Notes: generated by a model not told the origin, from the sequence alone. Positions 12,305 to 25,735 are shown, numbered from the stretch's first letter. The stretch is DNA of 64,000 nucleotides from Serripes groenlandicus (GCA_031761405.1 JASEVX010000005.1:4149391-4213390), one strand, 5' to 3'. A program made the numbers and translations.

Positions 12305-13395
12305 TTTGCCACCAGATTCAACCGTGGTCTACCTGCACGCGATGCTTTAACCACAGCACAAGGAGGAAAGCCACTAGCTTGTCTATCATTTTAAAGGCTT
12401 TGTATATAACCCGAGACCCGGGATTCAACCGTGGTCTACCTGCACGCGATGCTTTAACCACAGCACAAGGAGGAAAGCCACTAGCTTGTCTACCATTTCA
12501 AAGGCTTTGTATATAACCCGAGACCCGGGATTCAACCGTGGTCTACCTGCACGCGATGCTTTAACCACAGCACAATGAGGAAAGCCACTAGCTTGTCTAC
12601 CATTTCAAAGGCTTTGTATATAACCCGAGACCCGGGATTCAACCGTGGTCTACCTGCACGCGAGGCTTGAGCACAGCACAGGGAGGAAAGCCACTAGCTT
12701 GTCTACCATTTCCAAGTCTTTGTATATAACCCGATACCCAGAATTCAACCCTGGTCTACCTGCACGCGAGGCTTTAACAACAGCACAAGGAGGAAACCAC
12801 TATAGATTGTCTATCATTTCAAAGTCTTTGTATATAACCCGAGACCCGGGATTCAACCCTGATATACCTGCACGCTTTAACCACAGCACAAGGAGGAAAG
12901 CCACTAGATAGTCTATCATTTCAAAGTCTTTGTATATAACCCGAGACCCGGGATTCAACCCTGGTATACCTGCACGCTTTAACCACAGCACAAGGAGGAA
13001 AGCCACTAGATAGTCTATCATTTCAAAGTCTTTGTATATAACCCGAGACCCGGGATTCAACCCTGATATACCTGCACGCTTTAACCACAGCACAAGGAGG
13101 AAAGCCACTAGATAGTCTATCATTTCAAAGTCTTTGTATATAACCCGAGACCCGGGATTCAACCCTGATATACCTGCACGCTTTAACCACAGCACAAGGA
13201 GGAAAGCCACTAGATAGTCTATCATTTCAAAGTCTTTGTATATAACCCGAGACCCGCGATTCAACCCTGGTATACCTGTACGCTTTAACCACAGCACAAG
13301 GAGGAAAGCCACTAGATTGTTGTCTATCAATTCAAAGTCTTTGTATATAACCCGAGACCCGGGATTCGAGGCTTTAACCACAGCACCACCGAGCC
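12305..13395. repeat. Minisatellite, 102-bp unit
   Basis: About ten copies. Successive 'gagacccggg' landmarks at 12841, 12943, 13045, 13147 and 13249 are exactly 102 bp apart. Read on the minus strand the unit includes 'gtggttaaagcgtgcaggta' and 'gggttgaatcccgggtc', resembling box A and box B of a tRNA-like SINE head. Because 102 is a multiple of three, a long open frame runs through the array by chance; it is not a gene. Confidence 0.9.
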
Positions 13396-14860
13396 GGTCT
13401 GACTAGATCCTGGCATTGGGTACAGCTTATTAATATAATACCACCATATAGCTTAATATTTACGTATACAATATCTTAGATTTGATAAATAAACATGTAT
13501 GCTAGATATGTTGATCTCTGATTTGATACATATATAAGCATGTTAAAATTGTGATCTATGTCACAATACTAATTTAGCCCGTCAATTGGCAAAGAGGTAC
13601 CATTTGGCTTTTGTGAACAGTGTAGATCCAGATTTACACTATTCAAATATATCATACATAAGGTTGTTAGAAGCAAATCAACTTGTGTAGATTATGATAA
13701 GACTGTACAGATATAGATGCTGTTCTGAATCTACATTGTTCAAAAATGCCAACATGTACTTTTTCCGACGGATGGGCACATTTTTCTTGCAACAAAAGTC
13801 AATATCAAGTTAACCCATTCCCACATACGACAAATCTACACAGACAACTTTGAAACATCAATTCAAAATATGAAAAATCTCCTTAAATGAAAGTTAAATT
13901 ATTGAATAGAGCTGAAAACATCGAGGCAAATCGGAAATTGCTCATCATCAGTAACCAGGGCTACATATAAGTAGCTTTTTTGCTTAAAAAAGGCAAGAAT
14001 TGTCAAAAAAGGCATTTTTTTTTTTAACATGTGTGTTGCTTAAATAATTAAAATGGAATCAAACAAGAGCGGAATGTAATAAAAACTATTAATGGCTTAA
14101 TGTGAACAAGGCAAATACTAAGCTGTACACTGATGTACACTGTGTATTATATTAAAGCAAAACTTGATTTAAAAAGTGTCTGAATGAATGAGGGATCCCC
14201 AAATATATAGATTTGCCAACAATTGGAAACATTAGTTAATCTATATTAAATTGTTGCAAGAAAAGGAGTCTTTGATCACTGTGTCTCCCTTTGCCACAAT
14301 GATTTCAAGTCGTACAAAAAAGCCCTGAGTAGCTTCTCTTTTTCACACGTTTTCAAAAGTCGTCTGCTGTTGTGAACGTTTATAGGCAATAAAACTTCGG
14401 TTGTAAAAAAAAAAACCAGGACGATTAGGCTTAGTCGTTCGAGACTTATGCCTCCCTCACCTGTGAATTTTGTGACAATTTCTTACTTTTCACTCTTGTT
14501 TGTCTTTTGTAGGAAACAGGTATGTCAAATATTGAGTTACACAACCCTTAAGAAGTTTGGCTGGCACTGAAGCACACCAATAATTATTTACCAAATAACA
14601 AATGTTAGGTCTGAGCAAGAATCTCTTGCTGAGACATTTAAAGGAAAATATAGTCTATAAAATGGTGTTTATTATGCTTTACTTTCAATTGTGATTTGAA
14701 TTTACATTTAAATGTTCTGGACATATGGAGTATTGGACAAGGAACGTTCTTGTAATGATTTATAGAAAACTAACACATTTTTTTTTGTGCGGAGAGAAAG
14801 TTCAAAGATCAAGGTAAATAGTTGATTACCAAAACACACATGATGTTAAGGAAAGGACAG
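13396..14860. other. Decayed MITE copies, no gene
   Basis: Fragments of the hairpin MITE are at about 13812-13960 and 14240-14400. The remainder is AT-rich with no recognisable exon. Confidence 0.4.
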
Positions 14861-15305
14861 TATGTTGAACATTTGTGATGAGAAATTTCAAGATCCTTCA
14901 AACGATTCAAAAGTTATTGAGCGGACACAAAATATAGTCAAATGACCTTTGGCCTCAAATTGCGATCTTCACATTGATCCAAAATTGATGTAACATGCGC
15001 TCTGCACATCGTCTGAGTATGGAGCGGACACGAACTATAGTTATTTGACCTTTGACCTCTAATTGCGACCTTGACATTGAACCAACGTGGTTGTAACATG
15101 CGCTTTTTATCGTCAAAGTATGGTGAACATTTGTGGTGATTTATTTAAAAATCCTTCAAGTGGTTCAAAAGTTATGGAGCGGACACGATTTGTGACAGAC
15201 AGACAACCAGAGCAAAAAGATCAAATTTCTCCTTTCACCACAATGCTTTCAAGAGTCGTCCGCTGCAGAAGCATCAGAAAACGTTTTTATGTGGTAAAGG
15301 GTTAA
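14861..15305. repeat. Diverged dispersed repeat units
   Basis: Three diverged copies of a unit carrying 'caaaagttatggagcggacac' and 'gacctttgacctc' occur between 14880 and 15200. A partial hairpin MITE follows (15225-15305). Confidence 0.55.
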
Positions 15306-15424
15306 GCAACATGATCCGACAAAGTTATTTACTAGTTCAAATGTTATTGTCAGAAAAAATGTAGATCTATAGATTGTCGTAATCTAAAATATTTCATACA
15401 TAATGGTATTTCTCCTATTGTCAT

Positions 15425-17250
15425 TTCTATTCAACCTTGCATGAAAACCTGCACAGCAATTGTATTTTTTAAATGTGTAAAGACACTGACTGACCTGCAC
15501 AGCAATTGTATTGTTTTAAGTGTAAATACACAGATTGACTTGCATAGCAATTGTATTTTTAAAAGTCTAAAGACACATATAAACCTGCATAACAATTGTT
15601 CTTTTGAAACGTTAAGACATTAATTGTAAAGACACAGATTGACCTGCATAACATTTTTATTTTTGAAACGTAAAGCAATTGTATTTTTGAAATGTAAAGA
15701 TACAGATTGACCTGCATAGGATTTGTATTTTGAAAGTGTAAAGACACAGAATGACCTGCATAGCAATTGTATTTTTGAAATGTAAACATACAGATTGACC
15801 TGTATAAGAATTCCATTTTTAAATTGTAAATACACCGATTCATCTTTATAGCAATTGTATTTTAAAATGTAAAGAACACATAGACCTGCATAACACTGAA
15901 CCTTTGAAAGTGTAGAGACACAGATTGACCTGCATAGCATTTTTTTTAAAGTGTAAAAACGCAGATTGACCTGCATAGTAATTGGGGTTTTTAAACGAAA
16001 GATACAGATTGAACAGCATAGCAATTGTATTTTTAAAGTGTCAAGACACAGATTGACCTGCATAGCAATTGTATTTTTAAAGTGAAATACACAGATAGAC
16101 TTGCATAACACTGAACTTTTGAAAGTGTATAGACACATATTGACCTGCATAGCAATGATATTTTTAAAGTGTAAAGGCACAGATTAACCTGCGTTACACT
16201 CTTTTTTTAAAATGTAAAGACACAGATTGACCTGGAAGGCAATGGTATTTTTAAAGTGTAAAGACGCAGATTTACCTGCATAGCAATTAATTTTCAAATT
16301 AAAAAGACGTCAATTCACCTGTATAGCAATTGTATTTTTAAAGTGTTAAGACACGGATTACCTCCATATTAATTGTATTTTTAAAGTGTAAAGTCACATA
16401 TTGACATGCATAACAATTAATATCTTTTAAAGTATGAAGACATAGATTGACCTGCATAGCAATTGTATTTTAAGAGTGTAAAGATACATATTTAACTGTA
16501 TACTAATTGTATTTTGAAAGATTAAAGACACAGATTGACATGCATAGAAATTTTATTTTTTTTAATGTAAAGACACAGATTGACCTGCATAGCATTTTTT
16601 TTAAAGTGTAAAAACGCAGATTGACCTGCATAGTAATTGGGGTTTTTAAACGAAAGATACAGATTGAACAGCATAGCAATTGTATTTTTAAAGTGTCAAG
16701 ACACAGATTGACCTGCATAGCAATTGTATTTTTAAAGTGAAATACACAGATAGACTTGCATAACACTGAACTTTTGAAAGTGTATAGACACATATTGACC
16801 TGCATAGCAATGATATTTTTAAAGTGTAAAGGCACAGATTAACCTGCGTTACACTCTTTTTTTAAAATGTAAAGACACAGATTGACCTGGAAGGCAATGG
16901 TATTTTTAAAGTGTAAAGACGCAGATTTACCTGCATAGCAATTAATTTTCAAATTAAAAAGACGTCAATTCACCTGTATAGCAATTGTATTTTTAAAGTG
17001 TTAAGACACGGATTACCTCCATATTAATTGTATTTTTAAAGTGTAAAGTCACATATTGACATGCATAACAATTAATATCTTTTAAAGTATGAAGACATAG
17101 ATTGACCTGCATAGCAATTGTATTTTAAGAGTGTAAAGATACATATTTAACTGTATACTAATTGTATTTTGAAAGATTAAAGACACAGATTGACATGCAT
17201 AGAAATTTTATTTTTTTTAATGTAAAGACACAGATTGACCTGCATAGCAA
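15425..17250. repeat. Minisatellite (~44-bp unit) with a 655-bp higher-order duplication
   Basis: The basic unit is 'aaagtgtaaagacacagatt' plus 'gacctgcatagcaattgtat', repeated about 40 times with much variation. A block starting at 15917 reappears at 16572, with 655 bp between equivalent points and almost no differences over the copy, so a multi-unit segment was duplicated recently. Open frames on the minus strand, including two that begin identically, are products of the array. Confidence 0.9.
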
Positions 17251-18239
17251 CGTTTATATAGTTTACCATACCATCCATCACAATTACTCGCTATAACACC
17301 ATATATCGACCATTATATCACTAATGTACTTATCACAACGACAAACAACATAGTCTTTTCTCAAAACTTAACACACTCAATGTCAAATAGTTTGTGGGTT
17401 ATATATTGACGGTTATACGTGGGGCTCCACTGAGTATCCATTGTCTTTAGTTATCGTTTGTGTTTGTTTTAAACTTGATATAAAAGTAGACTGTATGTTA
17501 TTGTATTGAAAAGGTAAAAGAAAATAGTCATATTATAACACTAGAAAAATGCCAATGTGTAACTTTGACACTTTAGAGAGAACAAACGAAACTCATATAT
17601 TACATATTAAAATGCCTAGGGTTAACAATGAGAAGATAACATTATGTAAGTTATCCTGGACGAGGTTTTATAAATTGGATATATTAAGCTTTCAATAAAA
17701 GTAGATTCACGGCTTCATATTTATTTTCCAAAACGTGCCAAGTCAAATCGCAATATCAAATGTACCATTTGTTTTTAAATCGATGAACAAAGTCTTTACA
17801 TTTAACCAGTAGAGTTTGTTAGAAAGAAATTCTCCTTTACCAATACCATTATTTTAATAATTGTATCTTTCATTTACGTGGAACAGCCTTATTTTTGCTT
17901 CCTTACTAGTATCAACCAGACAATGTATTATAACAAGAGAACCATGATGTTGCTATATCGCTCACCTGATTTAATCAAACTAAAAACGTTTTCAGTGTTC
18001 TTTTCCTTATATGAGGCTATGTAAAACAAGTGACCCCAGAGCTATAATTTGAACAATCTAGGTAGAGGTCCACTAGATGATGCTACGTACCAAATATCAA
18101 AGGCCTGGGCCTTCTACTTTGAAGCCCACTCACCACCCTTATAAAGACACTTAGATAAATATTTGTTTTTATTTTTTATAACAGGTATCTCATTTGCATA
18201 TTAATGTTATTCATTCCGTAAAAGGGGGTTAATTACGGA
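17251..18239. other. No gene recognised
   Basis: AT-rich. 17933-17972 is a diverged copy of the dispersed phrase also present near 1005. No other structure seen. Confidence 0.4.
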
Positions 18240-19060
18240 ATGAATTGCATACTTGTGGGGTGTACCCCACAAGTAAACATCAAAGGGAATAACCCCACAA
18301 GTACACTCCCATGAGTTTGTCCGTCTGTCGGTCTGTCTGTCCGTCTGTCGGTCTGTCTGTCCGTATGTCCACATTTCTTGTAAGCACTACTCCTCCTAAA
18401 CGGCTCAATGGATTTGGTTCAAACTTTACATGAAGGTTACACATCATATGTAGATATGCATGAAGGAAGATCATACGCCTCGGATTGTTTGGGGGGGTAT
18501 ATAGGAATCACCCTGTCTGTCTGTCCGTCCGTCTGTCCGTCTGTCTGTCCGTATGTCCACATTTCTTGTAAGCACTACTCCTCCTAAACGGCTCAATGGA
18601 TTTGGTTCAAATGCATGAAGGAAGATCATACGCGTCAGATTCTTCCAAAGGGAGATAATCCAACTTAGAGGTTACCTGCGAGGGACTCCTGTGCACATAC
18701 CTCCACATTTCTTGTAAGCACTACTCCTCCTAAACGGCTCAGTTGATTTCATTCAAACTGTATATGAAGGCTACACATTATATGTAGATATGTATGAAGG
18801 AAGATTTTTCTCCTCAGATTCTTCCAAGGGAAGATAAGCAAAGTAGAAACTTTACCATTGTATCCGATGCTTTGGGAGGGAAGCGCGGGGTATTTTTCAG
18901 TGAGCTTTGCTCACAGTATTTCTAGTTGGTTTAGGAGGAGAAGTCGTTTGTAGTAAAATGTGAACGGACGGACGACGACGACGGCGGCGGCGGCGGCGGA
19001 CGACGAACGGCGAGCGATCACAAAAGCTCACCTCGCACTTTGTGCATAGATGAGCTAAAC
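18240..19060. repeat. Dispersed repeat with GTCTGTCC tracts and tandem units
   Basis: Two GTCTGTCC-rich tracts (18315-18365, 18512-18552) are followed by copies of 'cacatttcttgtaagcacta' and 'ctcctcctaaacggctca' (near 18371, 18557 and 18706). It ends with a (CGG)n-rich run at 18970-19000 and the hairpin agctcacc/gatgagct at 19025-19057. This looks like tandem copies of the tail of a dispersed element. Confidence 0.6.
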
Positions 19061-20800
19061 ACTAGACATCACGAGATCGTTTGAAACATGTCAGTACGAC
19101 AGCATATTTCATATATTTATTACGAAATATTGCATGAAAATGTGTCAGTCCGAAGAAAGTGTCGTCAGTCTTGACTGACGGACTGACGACTTTCAAGAAG
19201 ACTGATTAACACTAACTGTTCTTCACTTTCGCAAATCTTATTCGAATCATATTTACTTTGTTAGTTTCTGTACACACTAGACATACAAACGTCAAAACAG
19301 ACATTATAAACTACTTTTGAAATGTAAATGACAATGTAGAGGTACAACTTACCTAACATTTTGTAGTTTGGAATACACTATTCAATCCTTGGAGTTCGCG
19401 CCTGTTTTCACTATGCTATCTGAAATACGTTAGAACGATATATGAGTCAAACTATTACTGACGGGCCCTAACAACGGTGTTACCTCAATAGACAAAAGGC
19501 AAAATAACTTGATTACTTCCTTATGAGGTTGAGCGGCCCTGTACATTGAAACCGTGATATAATAAGAAATAACCCGTAACATGATATTGATATGGTATAT
19601 AGTCGTCTGCTCCGCTCTAAACCTGAATTAAAACCGCGATGTAATTAAACTCTACGTAAAACAAGACATTAGTATGTTTGTATCGTCTTTTCTGAAACAT
19701 ATACATGAATAATAAACCTTGCAGAAGGTACTCAGTTTGATTTAAAGATAACATGTTGAAAGCGTTGAGGAGAAAAGATAATCTTCCATCTCTGTACATA
19801 TTCTTTTTTTCTCTTTCCATTTTTATCAAATGGCATCTACTGCAGGAACGCCAACATACTTTTGTATACGAAAAGGGTTAAAGCGCAATCCTTATCATTT
19901 AGGGTTCGGTTACATGATAATACACAAACAATAACAACAAAAAACTAGATGCCCAAAGGCAACTTGGCGAGCCCGCTCTGAAGGTTTCGTTACAGACATA
20001 GTGCTCGTCTATGCAATTGCAACTAAGACTGAAAAAGAGTTGACCTGTACGCAGTTAATTAAGGGCTTCTGCGATGCCGAAATGGTTGAAAAATGTCAAA
20101 AGTACAATAACCCAACATTTCGTTTTTATTTTTGATATACATTATTTTTCTGTTGTATAACATACATCATTTATAGTATATTTTGTGTATGAAAGGTTCA
20201 GGCATATTTAACATAGGAATTATTTTACACACCGATACCTGTATTGAAAGACACATGTACTTATTCTCATTAAATAATAAATCCTTAAACTGATTATCTT
20301 TTGGTTAATGGAATAGTTTGCGTTTTGGTACTTCAATCCCACTTTCGGAATGTGGACATTAATTATGTAGAAACGTGTCGTCAGTAGTGGACAAACGCAT
20401 AGGAAACGATAGGAAAGTGAATTTTTGTTTAGATCTTATTGAGAAGTTTGACACAGCATCCAACTTTGGAATAGTGTCTCAACGCATTTTCGACTGCAAA
20501 CGCCTCAAAACGTGTCTACAAGTGGAAAAGGGTCTCTTTTTTTGTCTCTGCAACAATCACATCATCATTGTGAACATGTGTGCCCAGTACCTTGAGAATC
20601 CTGTGATGCATGTTTTCTCATTGTGAAATTTTACCCCTAAGTGTGACCTTGACTTTTAAGTACAAGCCTGATCAGATGCATATCGAGTAGAAAAAATGAA
20701 TTCTAAAGCTTGATATAACAAAATAAAATGCTGCAATAATTAGTCATTTAAATGGAAGTAACCATTTCAGCTCACTACATTTGTACATCACCTAGATGAA
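19061..20800. other. No gene recognised
   Basis: AT-rich non-repetitive DNA apart from a short palindromic region near 19150-19195 (gtcagtc...gactgac). The open stretch at 20375-20626 has no recognisable domain. Confidence 0.4.
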
Positions 20801-20969
20801 GATACCATACAAAGATAGTATATTTGATGAAGATTTAGACTGTGATATAATGGACGAATTGCACAATGCTGTTTTCACCAAAATGATAATAATAGTAGCG
20901 ATATAGATGATATCGTAGCAGAGTTAAACAAAAGTCGTTTAATACAACAGCCCCGTTCAAACTCAAATT

Positions 20970-21600
20970 ATTCTATTATCTATTAGCAAAGGGCGAATAT
21001 CCGACATGTTGTGGATATGGCATAATCATACCAATATTCAAGGGTGGGGAGGTTGATAATGTACACTTCTATAGAACATAACACTTATATTTTCGCAATT
21101 CCTAGTAAACCGCTTTACTTTATGGTCTACTAAATCAAACATATCCTTGTCACATATTAAACAAAGGCTCCATTGCAGCTACCAAACACTAAACGGAAAC
21201 ATTGAATCATCTCCAAATGCGCTATCATATAAACTGTACAAAGGTGCCTTACATCCTGAAAAGTATCTATCTATATCGTTACCTTATGAGTATAAGAAAT
21301 TATTGTCAAATGTAAGATTTTCAGGGCATAACTTGATGATTGAACAGGGTCGGCATTTACAAGTTTACAGAAACCTACGGCATTGCACGAAACATTTAAG
21401 CACGAAACTGTTTATTTAGTCTTATATGTATTTAGTAAATGGATCTTGTAAAACATATTGATCCATCAAGACATTCCACCAACAAGCGTTATGGTAAAGT
21501 TAACTATCATTATTTTCACAACTACTTTCATATTATTTGATAAATTCATAGTGTAATTTGGGCCGGAGGCCTTGTATTACTAATCGAAAATCAAAAAATC
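20970..21600 (+). pseudogene. LINE remnant: RT fingers piece plus C-terminal region
   Basis: Around 20975-21040 the translation reads LAKGEYPTCCGYGIIIPIFK followed by GG, matching the 'P..W..G.I.PIFKGG' region of LINE reverse transcriptases. At 21147-21419 an open piece contains VRFSGHNLMIEQGR and an RxxRHC motif, as in the C-terminal region of the same LINE class. The polymerase core between them is missing and stops are present, so this is a dead, internally deleted copy. Confidence 0.65.
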
Positions 21601-21719
21601 AATTTGTATTTCAATTTTATTTTATTGTATATTCATATTACATTTTATAAATAACAAAACAATTCAAACAGAAAAAAAGGCGCATTGATTTTTAAATATG
21701 CCTTGACAAGACTGATTGA

Positions 21720-21990
21720 TCAAATATTGGAGTCTAGCAAGGGGGTCCAGGTTCTAGTCTATTTTTCATATTATTTAAAGTTATGATATAGACGATATAT
21801 TGAAGATAAATGACATTAAGATGTCCATGCTTCTTTTCGCCGATGATACTGTCCTATTCTCACACGCACCAGAGGCTGTACAATCCTAATTAAACGATTT
21901 CCAACTATATTGTTATTTATGGGTATTAAAGAGCACAGGCAACAATTTGAACTTCTCAAATAAAGTCATAGTCAAAAATATAGTTAAAAA
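21720..21990 (+). pseudogene. LINE reverse-transcriptase palm remnant (FADDT)
   Basis: Near 21828 the frame reads LLFADDTVLFSHAPEAVQS, the catalytic F/Y-A-D-D box of non-LTR reverse transcriptase with its usual downstream context. A stop follows at once and the flanks are frameshifted. It lies downstream of the C-terminal piece above, so it comes from another insertion or a rearranged one. Confidence 0.7.
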
Positions 21991-23332
21991 GAAGTCATTT
22001 ATAAGTAAAAAATTGTTTTAGAGTTTTACCTGATTGGGCATAAACATAAATCAATTGTTTTGCCACGTCACATACACTGCTGTGACGTATTATCAGACAC
22101 GTCTTCATCAGATTTTATTTGTCTTTATAGACATTTCAGATATTCTAAGCGTGTAATACATAACAAATGACAACACCAACCAACTTTTTTTGTTAATTAG
22201 TTTTGTTAACTTTTCATTTTATTCTTCTTTTCATTGCGTTTGCGCGATTATTTGTCTTTTTAAGGTTGTATTTAGCATGGTCTATATGACAGACCCTGTA
22301 TGTATTAGAATATTGATATATACCTGGTCGCTAATAGTATGATTAAGATAAATACATTTTTGAAGTTCTATAACTTACTCCGTAGTTTGTCAGAAACAAA
22401 AGGGTAACATTAAATTGTCACAGATATACAACAAGACATAGTGTGAATACAATCACGCAGAAGGTCACCATATATATATGTTTAAACTAAATTTCAAATC
22501 CAGTCTAAGAACCTTTGTCAATTTCCTTCATGCAACTTAATTAAAACCTTAGAATTTATATTCCTGCGTTTACTTCTTACACACATGTAATGAAACAACA
22601 CTGTAAATTAATCAAATTGAAGTGTTTTTTACAAGGGACTCGTCAGAGCCAATTGCTATTGAAGACGAATTCCTAAGACACTCATCGAAATCTAGACTGG
22701 AATCATTCCCTGGTTATAAAGTCCTATTACAATATAGGCAATGAATTACTTCAAATATGTCTTTCTACATTAGCTCTCCATTGATGAACACCATTTTAGG
22801 TTCAGAAGGTGTCTTGATAGTTGTAAATTGTATGTGATATCAATGAAAGTACATGTATGTGTGGAATATAAACAAATTGTTTCCAGCCGTGTTCACAACA
22901 ATCCTATATCATAGCGCCAAATAGTCTTTATGTTAAAAACAAAATGAGGTAGCTTGTTGGGATATTAGCCGGAAAATTGATTTGATTTGACATCACTTAC
23001 GCAATAGAAATATCTCAGTGGAATATAGGTTTTACAGAATTGAAGAACAAAATGTATTCCTACGCTGTCACAAGACAAATCCATGTACATGTATGTGAGT
23101 CGAGTCGACGCACCTTTTCGATTCAAACTCAAACATTTGTTTAAAGATAGTCAAGTTCTAATGATAAAATATATACCCAAAGAGAATCAAATTATTGAAA
23201 TTATAGTAAATAAAGTTGATATTTTCTAAAGATATAACTTAAATGGCATGTTTTTAATTTTAAAAATGTATTAGTCAATATCAACAAAACGCTTCCACTG
23301 GTGCCTAATTGCGACAGTGGTATATCAATATC
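21991..23332. other. No gene recognised
   Basis: AT-rich, unique-looking sequence with no supported exon, RNA gene or element end. Confidence 0.4.
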
Positions 23333-23655
23333 TATTGATTGATTGATTGATTTATTTATTTATTTGGGTATAACGACGTTTTCAAAAAAAAATCAGTCAT
23401 ACCACGGCGACCAGTTAACCTACTCATTTGTTTCCTGGTTTTCTCACACCAGTACTCCACACAACATACTTTCCAAACAACTGGCTGCTTTTCCACATAG
23501 ACTGTTAGCCCGTTTGTGAAAGACGAATGACGCTTGACACAGTGAGTTTTGTCAAACGTCGGAAAGAATGTTGGCCGAGCTGGGGTTCGAACTCACAACC
23601 CCTTGATTGATAGCACGCGTCGCTACATACTGAGCTACCGACTGAGCTACCGATA
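23333..23655 (-). mobile_element. tRNA-derived SINE (minus strand)
   Basis: On the minus strand: tRNA-like head 'gtagctcagt' near 23640, then 'tcgaaccccagctcggccaa', body 'aacattctttccgacgtttg', 'gttaactggtcgccgtggta' and an (aatc)n tail at 23336-23352. Same family as the copy at 1735. Confidence 0.85.
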
Positions 23656-23769
23656 GTAGTTTTGATAGTATAAATCATAATTTCATGTTAAAATGTTTAG
23701 AAAAACATATTTTTGGACACTCTTTTATACAATGAATTAAGCGGCTTTAGCATGATATAAATAGCAAAA

Positions 23770-24445
23770 TTATAAATAATGGTAATCTTTCGGAAAGTTT
23801 TCCAGTAGAACGAGGTGTAAAGACAGGGCTGTCCCCTGTCTCCTTATCTTTTTCCTGTGATGTATTGAAATACTTCTAATTATATATAAACAAAATATAT
23901 AGATGTACAATGAATAGTATTTATTATTGAAAATAAAGAGGTAAAACAGAGCATGTTTGCAGACGACGCAATGGGCGAGTTCGGATGGGCTTCTCTAGGA
24001 TAGAGAACTGTACGTCATGTCTAAATATAAATTCAGAAAACATGCGCACTTATGCTTTCCATCTGAACGGTGTTTCCTCGTCTTAGTAGTAAACCATTCG
24101 GAACTACTCGGGTAATACCGTAATCCTTCATCATCCATTGGTGAAGCAATTCCGAATGAGTAATAAACATCGTTGGTCGCCATTTTGAAATGCTAGTAAC
24201 CCCAGGCTTGAGGTGGGTTATTAGGATTCGGGTCAAAAGGTCAAAATGACGTCACTAAGGTTAAAAGTATCACCGTTCACATGGTTTCCGAGTGCACTCG
24301 GGCTGTTCTCGGATCCCATCCGAACTCGCCCAATATTTCTTACGGATGGGTCTGAAAACTCGTTTATGTCACCAATGAAAACACTAACTAAATTTGGCGA
24401 TATATCAGGACTTAAACTTAGTACCGCAAATCAACTATATTGAGA
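23770..24445 (+). pseudogene. LINE RT fragment split by an inverted-repeat element
   Basis: The first part reads ESFPVERGVKTGLSPVS, the RT region before the catalytic box. It reaches MFADDA at about 23954-23971, where the insert 23973-24331 interrupts it. It resumes with IFLTDGSENSFM and later SGLKLSTAN, the conserved region after the box. Excising the insert with one copy of the 3-bp duplication puts both halves in one frame. The copy is 5'-truncated and ends at a stop near 24441. Confidence 0.75.
23970..24334. mobile_element. Small DNA transposon with 17-bp TIRs and 3-bp TSD
   Basis: The element is 23973-24331 (359 bp). Its 17-bp terminal repeats, GGGCGAGTTCGGATGGG and the exact complement, are flanked by aat on each side (23970-23972, 24332-24334). 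A 3-bp duplication fits the PIF/Harbinger group, although aat is not its usual preference. No transposase is encoded. Confidence 0.85.
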
Positions 24446-25195
24446 GAAGGGAGTCTAAAGGACAGCAACTTAGAAAACTGCATATATAAACGTTTTATTT
24501 GGACATCAATATCAGCAAATACATTAGACATCACATTCTCTAATGACATCACTATGCATTTAAAATTTCTTTAAAGGCCCGTTCACCTTCTATTGCTAGA
24601 GTCATCCACTTTATTATGTGATGAATAGGTAGACTGTAACAGCTAGCAAATTTGAATAATTCGTTTTGCTATAGAGTTAGACAACACTTGTGGGAAACTA
24701 AAATTGCTCAGCCCAGCATGTTTTTATAGTCGTTTGACACAAAATGTTAAATGATGTATGAGGACAATGTTTATCTGTTCATTTAGAATATAAAATCAAT
24801 ATCACCACAAGTACACAGAAAGAACAATAAACAGCTACGTTTAGCAATGTTCAGGCTTAACCCTCTACCTGCCCGTACATTCGTGCAGTTTAATCTTGAT
24901 TTGCATAGTTCGCTTCTCATGCGTCAAATCCTATAATATACTATTCAGAAGAAATGCGAGAACAGTTAAGGAGCGGTTCTATTAATTGTAGTCATTCGGT
25001 GAGACGACATTCATAACTTATCAAAGGGTGCCAAGTTTTTTTTCAAATATATGTGTCTTTTGTTTAAGGAAGACTACGGGGGTAGTATTAGACAAAACGA
25101 TCTGGTTCGCCGATAGATCGAAACAATACTATCTCTGATAACCACGATATTTGAATACTTTAATCTTCAATTCAATACAATGGTCTGTTAAAAAA
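24446..25195. other. No gene recognised
   Basis: AT-rich sequence with nothing I can assign. Confidence 0.35.
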
Positions 25196-25735
25196 GAACA
25201 TTTGCTTGCACGCAGCAGACGACTTTTCGAAACAATGTGTCAAAGGGTAAAATTGCTCTAGAATGGCAATCTCTACTTTAGCCACAATGTTTTCAAAAGT
25301 CGTCCGCTGCATAAAGGCAAAGTTTTAGTTCTTTTTCGCTTTTTGTCTGTACTATGAGCATACAAAATCATGTTTCAGTACTTCCCAAAAATAGTGTACT
25401 TCCGAAGTACAGTGTGTATTTGTTATGCAGTGTTACACAATGTTGGAATATTTCACTTAGTATCAAGATGTACATTTTCCACTATATCTTCTTCTGTGTC
25501 CAAAACTAAACTTTAGTGTATCTACTTAAGCGTTTAGATGTTTAATTTGAATTACTGCATTTATATGTTTTATTTTCCCTGTCCCACTTACAACAAATCA
25601 GAAGCAGACGATTGAATGCAGCTACAGGTTATTGAAAACCTCTAAAATTGAAAAGTCAATGATTGAATAGATAGAAGACAATGTGTGGCAAAAGAAGTTT
25701 GCTGCAGATGCGTCTACATGTTAGAAAGTGTTAAA
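25196..25735. mobile_element. Partial hairpin MITE copies
   Basis: Two fragments (about 25200-25320 and 25580-25735) carry 'gcagacgactttt' with 'aaaagtcgtccgctgc', the inner arms of the abundant hairpin MITE. Confidence 0.55.

Noticed and set aside
12800..13381. 193-residue open frame on the minus strand
   Set aside because: It reads through 102-bp minisatellite units; the unit is a multiple of three, so repeats of one 34-residue string appear by chance.
15559..16835. Several minus-strand open frames with repeated CxxxICV-type strings
   Set aside because: Products of the ~44-bp minisatellite and its 655-bp duplication; no protein family features.
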